64,000 bases of DNA from positions 14,464,139 through 14,528,138 of the forward strand of contig NC_064039.1 of assembly GCF_932526225.1 (NCBI RefSeq). The letters run 5' to 3'. Shown here piece after piece: positions 30,001 to 45,000 of this stretch. Numbering within the stretch: the first letter of the stretch is position 1; every line of letters starts with the position of its first letter. Origin of the DNA: Nematostella vectensis (Eukaryota > Cnidaria > Anthozoa > Actiniaria > Edwardsiidae). The translations under genes and the position numbers were made by a program. The notes beneath the pieces are model-generated. The model ran no database searches and was not told the origin of the DNA. It worked only from the letters and a program-made list of their open reading frames with translations.

Positions 30001-33000
30001 GATCACACCATCACCCAATATTACAAGCTACCCTTCATTGATGACGTCGGCAGTGGGTAATTTTACAAGCGCAACAAGTGTTGTCTTTGACTCGACTACT
30101 CCAAATGCAACTACGCTCGTACCAAGCATCACTGCCTCTATCTCACCAAACGTCACAATAAACTTGACTAGAGAAGCGAACAGCACTATGATTCTTCCCT
30201 CGACAAGCGTGCCATACAATACAACGCTCATACCAGCGCCGAATGCAACAAGTACTGCAGCAACAACGATGTCACCATCATATGTAGCCAATATGACGAC
30301 ACTGGATTCTTCTGTTAGCTTGACGAGATCTTCATTGTCAACCACATTGATCCCAAGCATTAGCACGTCTATTTTGCCTTACAATACAACCGTCATCGCA
30401 ACACCAAACACAACAAGATTGGTGACTTCAACGATCTCATCCTCCACTGTAAATGTGAGTGCTATCTCGACGACATCATCGATTGAAAGCACAATCATGG
30501 CAAGCGTTGCTTCTTCTATCCAACTCAACATCACTTCAAACACAACGATGGCAGTTAACGACACGTTGAGGACGACATCGACAAGTGCGGTTTTCCCAAC
30601 AACGATCACACCATCACCCAATATTACAAGCTACCCTTCATTGATGACGTCGGCAGTGGGTAATTTTACAAGCGCAACAAGTGTTGTCTTTGACTCGACT
30701 ACTCCAAATGCAACTACGCCCGTACCAAGCATCAGTGCCTCTATCTCACCAAACGTCACAATAAACATGACTAGAGGAGCGAACAGCACTATGATTCTTC
30801 CCTCGACAAGCGTGCCATACAATACAACGCTTATACCAGCGCCGAATGCAACAAGTACTGCAGCAACAACGATGTCACCATCATATGTAGCCAATATGAC
30901 GACACTGGATTCTTCTGTTAGCTTGACGAGATCTTCATTGTCAACCACATTGATCCCAAGCATTAGCACGTCTATTTTGCCTTACAATACAACCGTCATC
31001 GCAACACCAAACACAACAAGATTGGTGACTTCAACAATCTCATCGTCTACTGTAAATGTGAGTGCTATCTCGACGACATCTTCGATTGAAAGCACAATCA
31101 TGGCAAGCGTTGCTTCTTCTATCCAACTCAACATCACTTCAAACACAACGATGGCAGTTAACGACACGTTGAGGACGACATCGACAAGTGCGGTTTTCCC
31201 AACAACGATCACACCATCACCCAATATTACAAGCTACCCTTCATTGATGACGTCGGCAGTGGGTAATTTTACAAGCGCAACAAGTGTTGTCTTTGACTCG
31301 ACTACTCCAATTGCAACTACGCTCCTACCAAGCATCAGTGCCTCTATCTCACCAAACGTCACAATAAACTTGAATAGAGGAGCGAACAGCACTATGATTC
31401 TTCCCTCGACAAGCGTGCCATACAATACAACGCTTATACCAGCGCCGAATGCAACAAGTACTGCAGCAACAACGATGTCACCATCATATGTAGCCAATAT
31501 GACGACACTGGATTCTTCTGTTAGCTTGACGAGATCTTCATTGTCAACCACATTGATCCCAAGCATTAGCACGTCTATTTTGCCTTACAATACAACCGTC
31601 ATCGCAACACCAAACACAACAAGAATGGTGACTTCATCGATCTCATCCTCAACTGTAAATGTGAGTGCTATCTCGACGACATCATCGATTGAAAGCACAA
31701 TCATGGCAAGCGTTGCTTCTTCTATCCAACTCAACATCACTTCAAACACAACGATGGCAGTTAACGACACGTTGAGGACGACATCGACAAGTGCGGTTTT
31801 CCCAACAACGATCACACCATCACCCAATATTACAAGCTACCCTTCATTGATGACGTCGGCAGTGGGTAATTTTACAAGCGCAACAAGTGTTGTCTTTGAC
31901 TCGACTACTCCAAATGCAACTACGCCCGTACCAAGCATCAGTGCCTCTATCTCACCAAACGTCACAATAAACATGACTAGAGGAGCGAACAGCACTATGA
32001 TTCTTCCCTCGACAAGCGTGCCATACAATACAACGCTTATACCAGCGCCGAATGCAACAAGTACTGCAGCAACAACGATGTCACCATCATATGTAGCCAA
32101 TATGACGACACTGGATTCTTCTGTTAGCTTGACGAGATCTTCATTGTCAACCACATTGATCCCAAGCATTAGCACGTCTATTTTGCCTTACAATACAACC
32201 GTCATCGCAACACCAAACACAACAAGATTGGTGACTTCAACGATCTCATCGTCCACTGTAAATGTGAGTGCTATCTCGACGACATCTTTGATTGAAAGCA
32301 CAATCATGGCAAGCGTTGCTTCTTCTATCCAACTCAACATCACTTCAAACACAACGATGGCAGTTAACGACACGTTGAGGACGACATCGACAAGTGCGGT
32401 TTTCCCAACAACGATCACACCATCACCCAATATTACAAGCTACCCTTCATTGATGACGTCGGCAGTGGGTAATTTTACAAGCGCAACAAGTGTTGTCTTT
32501 GACTCGACTACTCCAAATGCAACTACGCTCGTACCAAGCATCAGTGCCTCTATCTCACCAAACGTCACAACAAACATGACTAGAGAAGCGAACAGCACTA
32601 TGATTCTTCCCTTGACAAGCGTGCCATACAATACAACGCTCATACCAGCGCCGAATGCAACAAGTACTGCAGCAACAACGATGTCACCATCATATGTAGC
32701 CAATATGACGACACTGGATTCTTCTGTTAGCTTGACGAGATCTTCATTGTCAACCACATTGATCCCAAGCATTAGCACGTCTATTTTGCCTTACAATACA
32801 ACCGTCATCGCAACACCAAACACAACAAGATTGGTGACTTCAACGATCTCATCGTCTACTGTAAATGTGAGTGCTATCTCGACGACATCTTTGATTGAAA
32901 GCACAATCATGGCAAGCGTTGCTTCTTCTATCCAACTCAACATCACTTCAAACACAACGATGGCAGTTAACGACACGTTGAGGACGACATCGACAAGTGC

Positions 33001-36000
33001 GGTTTTCCCAACAACGATCACACCATCACCCAATATTACAAGCTACCCTTCATTGATGACGTCGGCAGTGGGTAATTTTACAAGCGCAACAAGTGTTGTC
33101 TTTGACTCGACTACTCCAAATGCAACTACGCTCGTACCAAGCATCAGTGCCTCTATCTCACCAAACGTCACAACAAACATGACTAGAGAAGCGAACAGCA
33201 CTATGATTCTTCCCTTGACAAGCGTGCCATACAATACAACGCTCATACCAGCGCCGAATGCAACAAGTACTGCAGCAACAACGATGTCACCATCATATGT
33301 AGCCAATATGACGACACTGGATTCTTCTGTTAGCTTGACGAGATCTTCATTGTCAACCACATTGATCCCAAGCATTAGCACGTCTATTTTGCCTTACAAT
33401 ACAACCGTCATCGCAACACCAAACACAACAAGAATGGTGACTTCATCGATCTCATCGTCTACTGTAAATGTGAGTGCTATCTCGACGACATCATGGATTG
33501 AAAGCACAATCATGGCAAGCGTTGCTTCTTCTATCCAACTCAACATCACTTCAAACACAACGATGGCAGTTAACGACACGTTGAGGACGACATCGACAAG
33601 TGCGGTTTTCCCAACAACGATCACACCATCACCCAATATTACAAGCTACCCTTCATTGATGACGTCGGCAGTGGGTAATTTTACAAGCGCAACAAGTGTT
33701 GTCTTTGACTCGACTACTCCAAATGCAACTACGCTCGTACCAAGCATCAGTGCCTCTATCTCACCAAACGTCACAACAAACATGACTAGAGAAGCGAACA
33801 GCACTATGATTCTTCCCTTGACAAGCGTGCCATACAATACAACGCTCATACCAGCGCCGAATGCAACAAGTACTGCAGCAACAACGATGTCACCATCATA
33901 TGTAGCCAATATGACGACACTGGATTCTTCTGTTAGCTTGACGAGATCTTCATTGTCAACCACATTGATCCCAAGCATTAGCACGTCTATTTTGCCTTAC
34001 AATACAACCGTCATCGCAACACCAAACACAACAAGAATGGTGACTTCATCGATCTCATCCTCAACTGTAAATGTGAGTGCTATCTCGACGACATCATCGA
34101 TTGAAAGCACAATCATGGCAAGCGTTGCTTCTTCTATCCAACTCAACATCACTTCAAACACAACGATGGCAGTTAACGACACGTTGAGGACGACATCGAC
34201 AAGTGCGGTTTTCCCAACAACGATCACACCATCACCCAATATTACAAGCTACCCTTCATTGATGACGTCGGCAGTGGGTAATTTTACAAGCGCAACAAGT
34301 GTTGTCTTTGACTCGACTACTCCAAATGCAACTACGCCCGTACCAAGCATCAGTGCCTCTATCTCACCAAACGTCACAATAAACATGACTAGAGGAGCGA
34401 ACAGCACTATGATTCTTCCCTCGACAAGCGTGCCATACAATACAACGCTTATACCAGCGCCGAATGCAACAAGTACTGCAGCAACAACGATGTCACCATC
34501 ATATGTAGCCAATATGACGACACTGGATTCTTCTGTTAGCTTGACGAGATCTTTATTGTCGACCACATTGATCCCAAGCATTAGCACGTCTATTTTGCCT
34601 TACAATACAACCGTCATCGCAACACCAAACAAAACAAGATTGGTGACTTCAACGATCTCATCGTCTACTGTAAATGTGAGTGCTATCTCGACGACATCAT
34701 TGATTGAAAGCACAATCATGGCAAGCGTTGCTTCTTCTATCCAACTCAACATCACCTCAAACACAACGATGGCAGTTAACGACACGTTGAGGACGACATC
34801 AACAAGTGCGGTATTTCCAACAACGATCACACCATCACCCAATATTACAAGCTACCCCTCATTGATGACGTCGGCAGTGGGTAATTTTACAAGCTCAACA
34901 AGTGTTGTCTTTGACTTGACTACTCCAAATGCAACTACGCCCGTACCAAGCATCAGTGCCTCTATCTCACCAAACGTCACAATAAACATGACTAGAGGAG
35001 CGAACAGCACTATGATTCTTCCCTCGACAAGCGTGCCATACAATACAACGCTTATACCAGCGCCGAATGCAACAAGAACTGCAGCAACAACGATGTCACC
35101 ATCGTATGTAGCCAATATGACGACACTGGATTCTTCTGTTAGCTTGACGAGATCTTCATTGTCAACCACATTGATCCCAAGCATTAGCACGTCTATTTTG
35201 CCTTACAATACAACCGTCATCGCAACACCAAACACAACAAGAATGGTGACTTCATCGATCTCATCCTCAACTGTAAATGTGAGTGCTATCTCGACGACAT
35301 CATCGATTGAAAGCACAATCATGGCAAGCGTTGCTTCTTCTATCCAACTCATCATCACTTCAAACACAACGATGGCAGTTAACGACACGTTGAGGACGAC
35401 ATCGACAAGTGCGGTTTTCCCAACAACGATCACACCATCACCCAATATTACAAGCTACCCTTCATTGATGACGTCGGCAGTGGGTATTTTTACAAGCGCA
35501 ACAAGTGTTGTCTTTGACTCGACTACTCCAAATGCAACTACGCCCGTACCAAGCATCAGTGCCTCTATCTCACCAAACGTCACAATAAACATGACTAGAG
35601 GAGCGAACAGCACTATGATTCTTCCCTCGACAAGCGTGCCATACAATACAACGCTTATACCAGCGCCAAATGCAACAAGTACTGCAGCAACAACGATGTC
35701 ACCATCATATGTAGCCAATATGACGACACTGGATTCTTCTGTTAGCTTGACGAGATCTTCATTGTCAACCACATTGATCCCAAGCATTAGCACGTCTATT
35801 TTGCCTTACAATACAACCGTTATCGCAACACCAAACACAACAAAATTGGTGACTTTAACGATCTCATCGTCTACTGTAAATGTGAGTGCTATCTCGACGA
35901 CATCTTCGATTGAAAGCACAATCATGGCAAGCGTTGCTTCTTCTATCCAACTCAACATCACTTCAAACACAACGATGGCAGTTAACGACACGTTGAGGAC

Positions 36001-39000
36001 GACATCGACAAGTGCGGTTTTCCCAACAACGATCACACCATCACCCAATATTACAAGCTACCCTTCATTGATGACGTCGGCAGTGGGTAATTTTACAAGC
36101 GCAACAAGTGTTGTCTTTGACTCGACTACTCCAAATGCAACTACGCTCGTACCAAGCATCAGTGCCTCTATCTCACCAAACGTCACAACAAACATGACTA
36201 GAGAAGCGAACAGCACTATGATTCTTCCCTTGACAAGCGTGCCATACAATACAACGCTCATACCAGCGCCGAATGCAACAAGTACTGCAGCAACAACGAT
36301 GTCACCATCATATGTAGCCAATATGACGACACTGGATTCTTCTGTTAGCTTGACGAGATCTTCATTGTCAACCACATTGATCCCAAGCATTAGCACGTCT
36401 ATTTTGCCTTACAATACAACCGTCATCGCAACACCAAACACAACAAGAATGGTGACTTCATCGATCTCATCGTCTACTGTAAATGTGAGTGCTATCTCGA
36501 CGACATCATGGATTGAAAGCACAATCATGGCAAGCGTTGCTTCTTCTATCCAACTCAACATCACTTCAAACACAACGATGGCAGTTAACGACACGTTGAG
36601 GACGACATCGACAAGTGCGGTTTTCCCAACAACGATCACACCATCACCCAATATTACAAGCTACCCTTCATTGATGACGTCGGCAGTGGGTAATTTTACA
36701 AGCGCAACAAGTGTTGTCTTTGACTCGACTACTCCAAATGCAACTACGCCCGTACCAAGCATCAGTGCCTCTATCTCACCAAACGTCACAATAAACATGA
36801 CTAGGGGAGCGAACAGCACTATGATTCTTCCCTCGACAAGCGTGCCATACAATACAACGCTTATACCAGCGCCGAATGCAACAAGTACTGCAGCAACAAC
36901 GATGTCACCATCATATGTAGCCAATATGACGACACTGGATTCTTCTGTTAGCTTGACGAGATCTTCATTTTCAACCACATTGATCCCAAGCATTAGCACG
37001 TCTATTTTGCCTTACAATACAACCGTCATCGCAACACCAAACAAAACAAGATTGGTGACTTCAACGATCTCATCGTCTACTGTAAATGTGAGTGCTATCT
37101 CGACGACATCATTGATTGAAAGCACAATCATGGCAAGCGTTGCTTCTTCTATCCAACTCAACATCACCTCAAACACAACGATGGCAGTTAACGACACGTT
37201 GAGGACGACATCAACAAGTGCGGTATTTCCAACAACGATCACACCATCACCCAATATTACAAGCTACCCCTCATTGATGACGTCGGCAGTGGGTAATTTT
37301 ACAAGCTCAACAAGTGTTGTCTTTGACTTGACTACTCCAAATGCAACTACGCCCGTACCAAGCATCAGTGCCTCTATCTCACCAAACGTCACAATAAACA
37401 TGACTAGAGAAGCGAACAGCACTATGATTCTTCCCTCGACAAGCGTGCCATACAATACAACGCTTATACCAGCGCCGAATGCAACAAGTACTGCAGCAAC
37501 AACGATGTCACCATCGTATGTAGCCAATATGACGACACTGGATTCTTCTGTTAGCTTGACGAGATCTTCATTGTCAACCACATTGATCCCAAGCATTAGC
37601 ACGTCTTTTTTGCCTTACAATACAACCGTCATCGCAACACCAAACACAACAAGAATGGTGACTTCATCGATCTCATCCTCAACTGTAAATGTGAGTGCTA
37701 TCTCGACGACATCATCGATTGAAAGCACAATCATGGCAAGCGTTGCTTCTTCTATCCAACTCAACATCACTTCAAACACAACGATGGCAGTTAACGACAC
37801 GTTGAGGACGACATCGACAAGTGCGGTTTTCCCAACAACGATCACACCATCACCCAATATTACAAGCTACCCTTCATTGATGACGTCGGCAGTGGGTATT
37901 TTTACAAGCGCAACAAGTGTTGTCTTTGACTCGACTACTCCAAATGCAACTACGCCCGTACCAAGCATCAGTGCCTCTATCTCACCAAACGTCACAATAA
38001 ACATGACTAGAGGAGCGAACAGCACTATGATTCTTCCCTCGACAAGCGTGCCATACAATACAACGCTTATACCAGCGCCAAATGCAACAAGTACAGCAGC
38101 AACAACGATGTCACCATCATATGTAGCCAATATGACGACACTGGATTCTTCTGTTAGCTTGACGAGATCTTCATTGTCAACCACATTGATCCCAAGCATT
38201 AGCACGTCTATTTTGCCTTACAATACAACCGTCATCGCAACACCAAACACAACAAAATTGGTGACTTCAACGATCTCATCGTCTACTGTAAATGTGAGTG
38301 CTATCTCGACGACATCATCGATTGAAAGCACAATCATGGCAAGCGTTGCTTCTTCTATCCAACTCAACATCACTTCAAACACAACGATGGCAGTTAACGA
38401 CACGTTGAGGACGACATCGACAAGTGCGGTTTTCCCAACAACGATCACACCATCACCCAATATTACAAGCTACCCTTCATTGATGACGTCGGCAGTGGGT
38501 AATTTTACAAGCGCAACAAGTGTTGTCTTTGACTTGACTACTCCAAATGCAACTACGCCCGTACCAAGCATCAGTGCCTCTATCTCACCAAACGTCACAA
38601 TAAACATGACTAGAGGAGCGAACAGCACTATGATTCTTCCCTCGACAAGCGTGCCATACAATACAACGCTTATACCAGCGCCGAATGCAACAAGTACTGC
38701 AGCAACAACGATGTCACCATCGTATGTAGCCAATATGACGACACTGGATTCTTCTGTTAGCTTGACGAGATCTTCATTGTCAACCACATTGATCCCAAGC
38801 ATTAGCACGTCTATTTTGCCTTACAATACAACCGTCATCGCAACACCAAACACAACAAGATTGGTGACTTCAACCATCTCATCGTCTACTGTAAATGTGA
38901 GTGCTATCTCGACGACATCATCGATTGAAAGCACAATCATGGCAAGCGTTGCTTCTTCTATCCAACTCAACATCACTTCAAACACAACGATGGCAGTTAA

Positions 39001-42000
39001 CGACACGTTGAGGACGACATCGACAAGTGCGGTTTTCCCAACAACGATCACACCATCACCCAATATTACAAGCTACCCTTTATTGATGACGTCGGCAGTG
39101 GGTAATTTTACAAGCGCAACAAGTGTTGTCTTTGACTCGACTACTCCAAATGCAACTACGCTCGTACCAAGCATCACTGCCTCTATCTCACCAAACGTCA
39201 CAATAAACATGACTAGAGAAGCGAACAGCACTATGATTCTTCCCTCGACAAGCGTGCCATACAATACAACGCTCATACCAGCGCCGAATGCAACAAGTAC
39301 TACAGCAACAACGATGTCACCATCATATGTAGCCAATATGACGACACTGGATTCTTCTGTTAGCTTGACGAGATCTTTATTGTCAACCACATTGATCCCA
39401 AGCATTAGCACGTCTATTTTGCCATACAATACAACCGTCATCGCAACACCAAACAAAACAAGATTGGTGACTTCAACGATCTCATCGTCTACTGTAAATG
39501 TGAGTGCTATCTCGACGACATCATTGATTGAAAGCACAATCATGGCAAGCGTTGCTTCTTCTATCCAACTCAACATCACCTCAAACACAACGATGGCAGT
39601 TAACGACACGTTGAGGACGACATCAACAAGTGCGGTATTTCCAACAACGATACCACCATCACCCAATATTACAAGCTACCCCTCATTGATGACGTCGGCA
39701 GTGGGTAATTTTACAAGCGCAACAAGTGTTGTCTTTGACTCGACTACTCCAAATGCAACTAGGCTCGTACCAAGCAGCAGTGCCTCTATCTCACCAAACG
39801 TCACAATAAACATGACTAGAGAAGCGAACAGCACTATGATTCTTCCCTCGACAAGCGTGCCATACAATACAACGCTTATACCAGCGCCGAATGCAACAAG
39901 TACTGCAGCAACAACGATGTCACCATCATATGTAGCCAATATGACGACACTGGATTCTTCTGTTAGCTTGACGAGATCTTCATTGTCAACCACATTGATC
40001 TCAAGCATTAGCACGTCTATTTTGCCTTACAATACAACCGTCATCGCAACACCAAACACAACAAGAATGGTGACTTCATCGATCTCATCGTCTACTGTAA
40101 ATGTGAGTGCTATCTCTACGACATCATCGATTGAAAGCACAATCATGGCAAGCGTTGCTTCTTCTATCCAACTCAACATCACTTCAAACACAACGATGGC
40201 AGTTAACGACACGTTGAGGACGACATCGACAAGTGCGGTTTTCCCAACAACGATCACACCATCACCCAATATTACAAGCTACCCTTCATTGATGACGTCG
40301 GCAGTGGGTAATTTTACAAGCGCAACAAGTGTTGTCTTTGACTCGACTACTCCAAATGCAACTACGCCCGTACCAAGCATCAGTGCCTCTATCTCACCAA
40401 ACGTCACAATAAACATGACTAGAGGAGCGAACAGCACTATGATTCTTCCCTCGACAAGCGTGCCATACAATACAACGCTTATACCAGCGCCGAATGCAAC
40501 AAGTACTGCAGCAACAACGATGTCACCATCATATGTAGCCAATATGACGACACTGGATTCTTCTGTTAGCTTGACGAGATCTTCATTGTCAACCGCATTG
40601 ATCCCAAGCATTAGCACGTCTATTTTGCCTTACAATACAACTGTCATCGCAACACCAAACACAACAAGATTGGTGACTTCAACGATCTCATCGTCTACTG
40701 TAAATGTTAGTGCTATCTCGACGACATCTTCGATTGAAAGCACAATCATGGCAAGCGTTGCTTCTTCTATCCAACTCAACATCACTTCAAACACAACGAT
40801 GGCAGTTAACGACACGTTGAGGACGACATCGACAAGTGCGGTTTTCCCAACAACGATCACACCATCACCCAATATTACAAGCTACCCTTCATTGATGACG
40901 TCGGCAGTGGGTAATTTTACAAGCGCAACAAGTGTTGTCTTTGACTCGACTACTCCAAATGCAACTACGCTCGTACCAAGCATCAGTGCCTCTATCTCAC
41001 CAAACGTCACAATAAACATGACTAGAGAAGCGAACAGCACTATGATTCTTCCCTCGACAAGCGTGCCATACAATACAACGCTCAAACCAGCGCCGAATGC
41101 AACAAGTACTGCAGCAACAACGATGTCACCATCATATGTAGCAAATATGACGACACTGGATTCTTCTGTTAGCTTGACGAGATCTTTATTGTCAACCACA
41201 TTGATCCCAAGCATTAGCACGTCTATTTTGCCTTACAATACAACCGTCATCGCAACACCAAAGACAACAAGATTGGTGACTTCAACGATCTCATCGTCTA
41301 CTGTAAATGTGAGTGCTATCTCGACGACATCATCGATTGAAAGCACAATCATGGCAAGCGTTGCTTCTTCTATCCAACTTAACATCACCTCAAACACAAC
41401 GATGGCAGTTAACGACACGTTGAGGACGACATCGACAAGTGCGGTTTTTCCAACAACGATCACACCATCACCCAATATTACAAGCTACATTTTATTGATG
41501 ACGTCGGCAGTGGGTAATTTTACAAGCGCAACAAGTGTTGTCTTTGACTCGACTACTCCAAATGCAACTACGCTCGTACCAAGCATCAGTGCCTCTATCT
41601 CACCAAACGTCACAATAAACATGACTAGAGAAGCGAACAGCACTATGATTATTCCCTCGACAAGCGTGCCATACAATACAACGCTCATACCAGCGCCGAA
41701 TGCAACAAGTACTGCAGCAACAACGATGTCACCATCATATGTAGCCAATATGACGACACTGGATTCTTCTGTTAGCTTGACGAGATCTTCATTGTCAACC
41801 ACATTGATCCCAAGCATTAGCACGTCTATTTTGCCTTACAATACAACCGTCATCGCAACACCAAACACAACAAAATTGGTGACTTCAACGATCTCATCGT
41901 CTACTGTAAATGTGAGTGCTATCTCGACGACATCTTCGATTGAAAGCACAATCATGGCAAGCGTTGCTTCTTCTATCCAACTCAACATCACTTCAAACAC

Positions 42001-45000
42001 AACGATGGCAGTTAACGACACGTTGAGGACGACATCGACAAGTGCGGTTTTCCCAACAACGATCACACCATCACCCAATATTACAAGCTACCCTTCATTG
42101 ATGACGTCGGCAGTGGGTAATTTTACAAGCGCAACAAGTGTTGTCTTTGACTCGACTACTCCAAATGCAACTACGCTCGTACCAAGCATCACTGCCTCTA
42201 TCTCACTAAACGTCACAATAAACATGACTAGAGAAGCGAACAGCACTATGATTCTTCCCTCGACAAGCGTGCCATACAATACAACGCTCATACCAGCGCC
42301 GAATGCAACAAGTACTGCAGCAACAACGATGTCACCATCATATGTAGCCAATATGACGACACTGGATTCTTCTGTTAGCTTGACGAGATCTTTATTGTCA
42401 ACCACATTGATCCCAAGCATTAGCACGTCTATTTTGCCTTACAATACAACCGTCATCGCAACACCAAAGACAACAAGATTGGTGACTTCAACGATCTCAT
42501 CGTCTACTGTAAATGTGAGTGCTATCTCTACGACATCATCGATTGAAAGCACAATCATGGCAAGCGTTGCTTCTTCTATCCAACTCAACATCACCTCAAA
42601 CACAACGATGGCAGTTAACGACACGTTGAGGACGACATCGACAAGTGCGGTTTTCCCAACAACGATCACACCATCACCCAATATTACAAGCTACCCCTCA
42701 TTGATGACGTCGGCAGTGGGTAATTTTACAAGCGCAACAAGTGTTGTCTTTGACTCGACTACTCCAAATGCAACTACGCTCGTACCAAGCATCAGTGCCT
42801 CTATCTCACCAAACGTCACAATAAACATGACTAGAGAAGCGAACAGCACTATGATTCTTCCCTCGACAAGCGTGCCATACAATACAACGCTTATACTAGC
42901 GCCGAATGCAACAAGTACTGCAGCAACAACGATCACACCATCACCCAATATTACAAGCTACATTTTATTGATGACGTCGGCAGTGGGTAATTTTACAAGC
43001 GCAACAAGTGTTGTCTTTGACTCGACTACTCCAAATGCAACTACGCTCGTACCAAGCATCACTGCCTCTATCTCACCAAACGTCACAATAAACGTGACTA
43101 GAGAAGCGAACAGCACTATGATTCTTCCCTCGACAAGCGTGCCATACAATACAACGCTTATACTAGCGCCGAATGCAACAAGTACTGCAGCAACAACGAT
43201 GTCACCATCATATGTAGCCAATATGACGACACTGGATTCTACTGTTAGCTTGACGAGATCTTTATTGTCAACCACATTGATCCCAAGCATTAGCACGTCT
43301 ATTTTGCCTTACAATACAACCGTCATCGCAACACCAAAGACAACAAGACTGGTGACTTCAACGATCTCATCGTCTACTGTAAATGTGAGTGCTATCTCTA
43401 CGACACCATCGATTGAAAGCACAATCATGGCAAGCGTTGCTTCTTCTATCCAACTCAACATCACCTCAAACACAACGATGGCAGTTAACGACACGTTGAG
43501 GACGACATCGACAAGTGCGGTTTTCCCAACAACGATCACACCATCACCCAATATTACAAGCTACATTTTATTGATGACGTCGGCAGTGGGTAATTTTACA
43601 AGCGCAACAAGTGTTGTCTTTGACTCGACTACTCCAAATGCAACTACGCTCGTACCAAGCATCAGTGCCTCTATCTCACCAAACGTCACAATAAACATGA
43701 CTAGAGAAGCGAACAGCACTATGATTCTTCCCTCGACAAGCGTGCCATACAATACAACGCTCATACCAGCGCCGAATGCAACAAGTACTGCAGCAACAAC
43801 GATGTCACCATCATATGTAGCCAATATGACGACACTGGATTCTTCTGTTAGCTTGACGAGATCTTTATTGTCAACCACATTGATCCCAAGCATTAGCACG
43901 TCTATTTTGCCTTACAATACAACCGTCATCGCCACACCAAACACAACAAGAATTGCAACTTCGGTGATTTTGTTGTCTTCGTTAAATGACACAATAAGGA
44001 CTAGATCAACAAGTGTGGTTTTCGAAACAACGATGAAACGAACGCAAATTACTACAGGCTACCCTCCATTGATGACCTCGTCGGCAGTCGCTTCATCTAT
44101 AAGTGCAACCAGTGTGGTCGTTGACTCGACTACCCCAAATACAACTACACTCGTACCAAGCATCAGTGCCTCTATCCCATCGAGCATCACAATGAACAGT
44201 TCAATAGAGCAATCCATTGACACCTTGAAGCCCTCCTCAATAGCTTTCGCAACAACACCTTTATTTCAAACTTCAATAATACCAGTGACTACTCAGTCAT
44301 ATGAGAAAACAGTATCTGTTATAAAAAGTACAACCTTCGAAATCTTATCAAGCTTATCCTCTTTTACGAGTGCGCATGTACCAACTACGTTGTTTGAGGT
44401 AATCCTGACGCCTTCTTTGACTAGCTTTTTTGAATCAACAATACCGTATTCTACTTTGACCCTATCAACCATCAGTGATACAAATTTACCGAACATCACA
44501 ACAGTTAACCGAACCACTGTGCCAACGAACAGTACCTTGGTAGAAATATTACCAAGCATGCCAACCATGAACCTCACAAGCGTTCCGATACTGAACACCT
44601 CATCTATTGTTGCCAACTTGAGCGCAACCCCTATCAGTTTCGCGTCGGTGTCAGGCTCTATAAACATTACTTGGTCAATGTCAAGCATCAGTGCATCACC
44701 TAATCGTACGTTGAACGGAACAAGCATTGTAAATAACACTATGTACATGAATGCAACGAGTGTACAGTCAGAGACAATGATCACAAGTGCGGCGAATATA
44801 ACGATCATCCCAACAAAACCATTATACACAACTGCAAATATTTCAAGCACCAGTCCATTCTTTGCACCAAACGACACTATGTACATGAATGCAACGAGTG
44901 TACAATCAGAGACAATGATCACAAGTGCGTCGAATATAACGATCATCTCAACAACACCATTATACACAACTGCAAATATTTCAAGCACCAGTCCATCCTT

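Larger units (their letters stand above)
14..43696 (+). repeat. Tandem array of a 603-bp (201-aa) coding repeat, 72 full units plus one deleted unit
   Basis: Unit starts (Met-Thr-Arg-Gly/Glu-Ala-Asn-Ser-Thr) recur every 603 bp from 14 (617, 1220 and so on) to 42224. That gives 71 full units at 14-42826, a 267-bp unit at 42827-43093 and a full unit at 43094-43696. In the consensus, Asn occurs at positions 6, 19, 27, 43, 74, 82, 97, 122, 126, 132, 153, 167, 182, 197 and 201, each in Asn-x-Ser/Thr. Variant positions (for example Ser/Leu/Trp at 106, Pro/Gln at 26, Gly/Glu at 4, Leu/Met at 86) mark unit types and show block duplications. Substitutions keep the frame in every unit. The array runs off the left edge. 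Confidence 0.97.

Noticed and set aside
14-43696. CRISPR array or satellite DNA
   Set aside because: The units are 603 bp, contiguous without spacers and coding in one conserved frame, and the surrounding genes are eukaryotic.
229-43899. Series of antisense open frames of about 80 and 112 codons in every repeat unit, with two of 197 codons
   Set aside because: They recur with exact 603-bp spacing because they are the reverse complement of the mucin units. Their Val/Leu-rich content follows from antisense reading of Thr/Ser/Asn codons.
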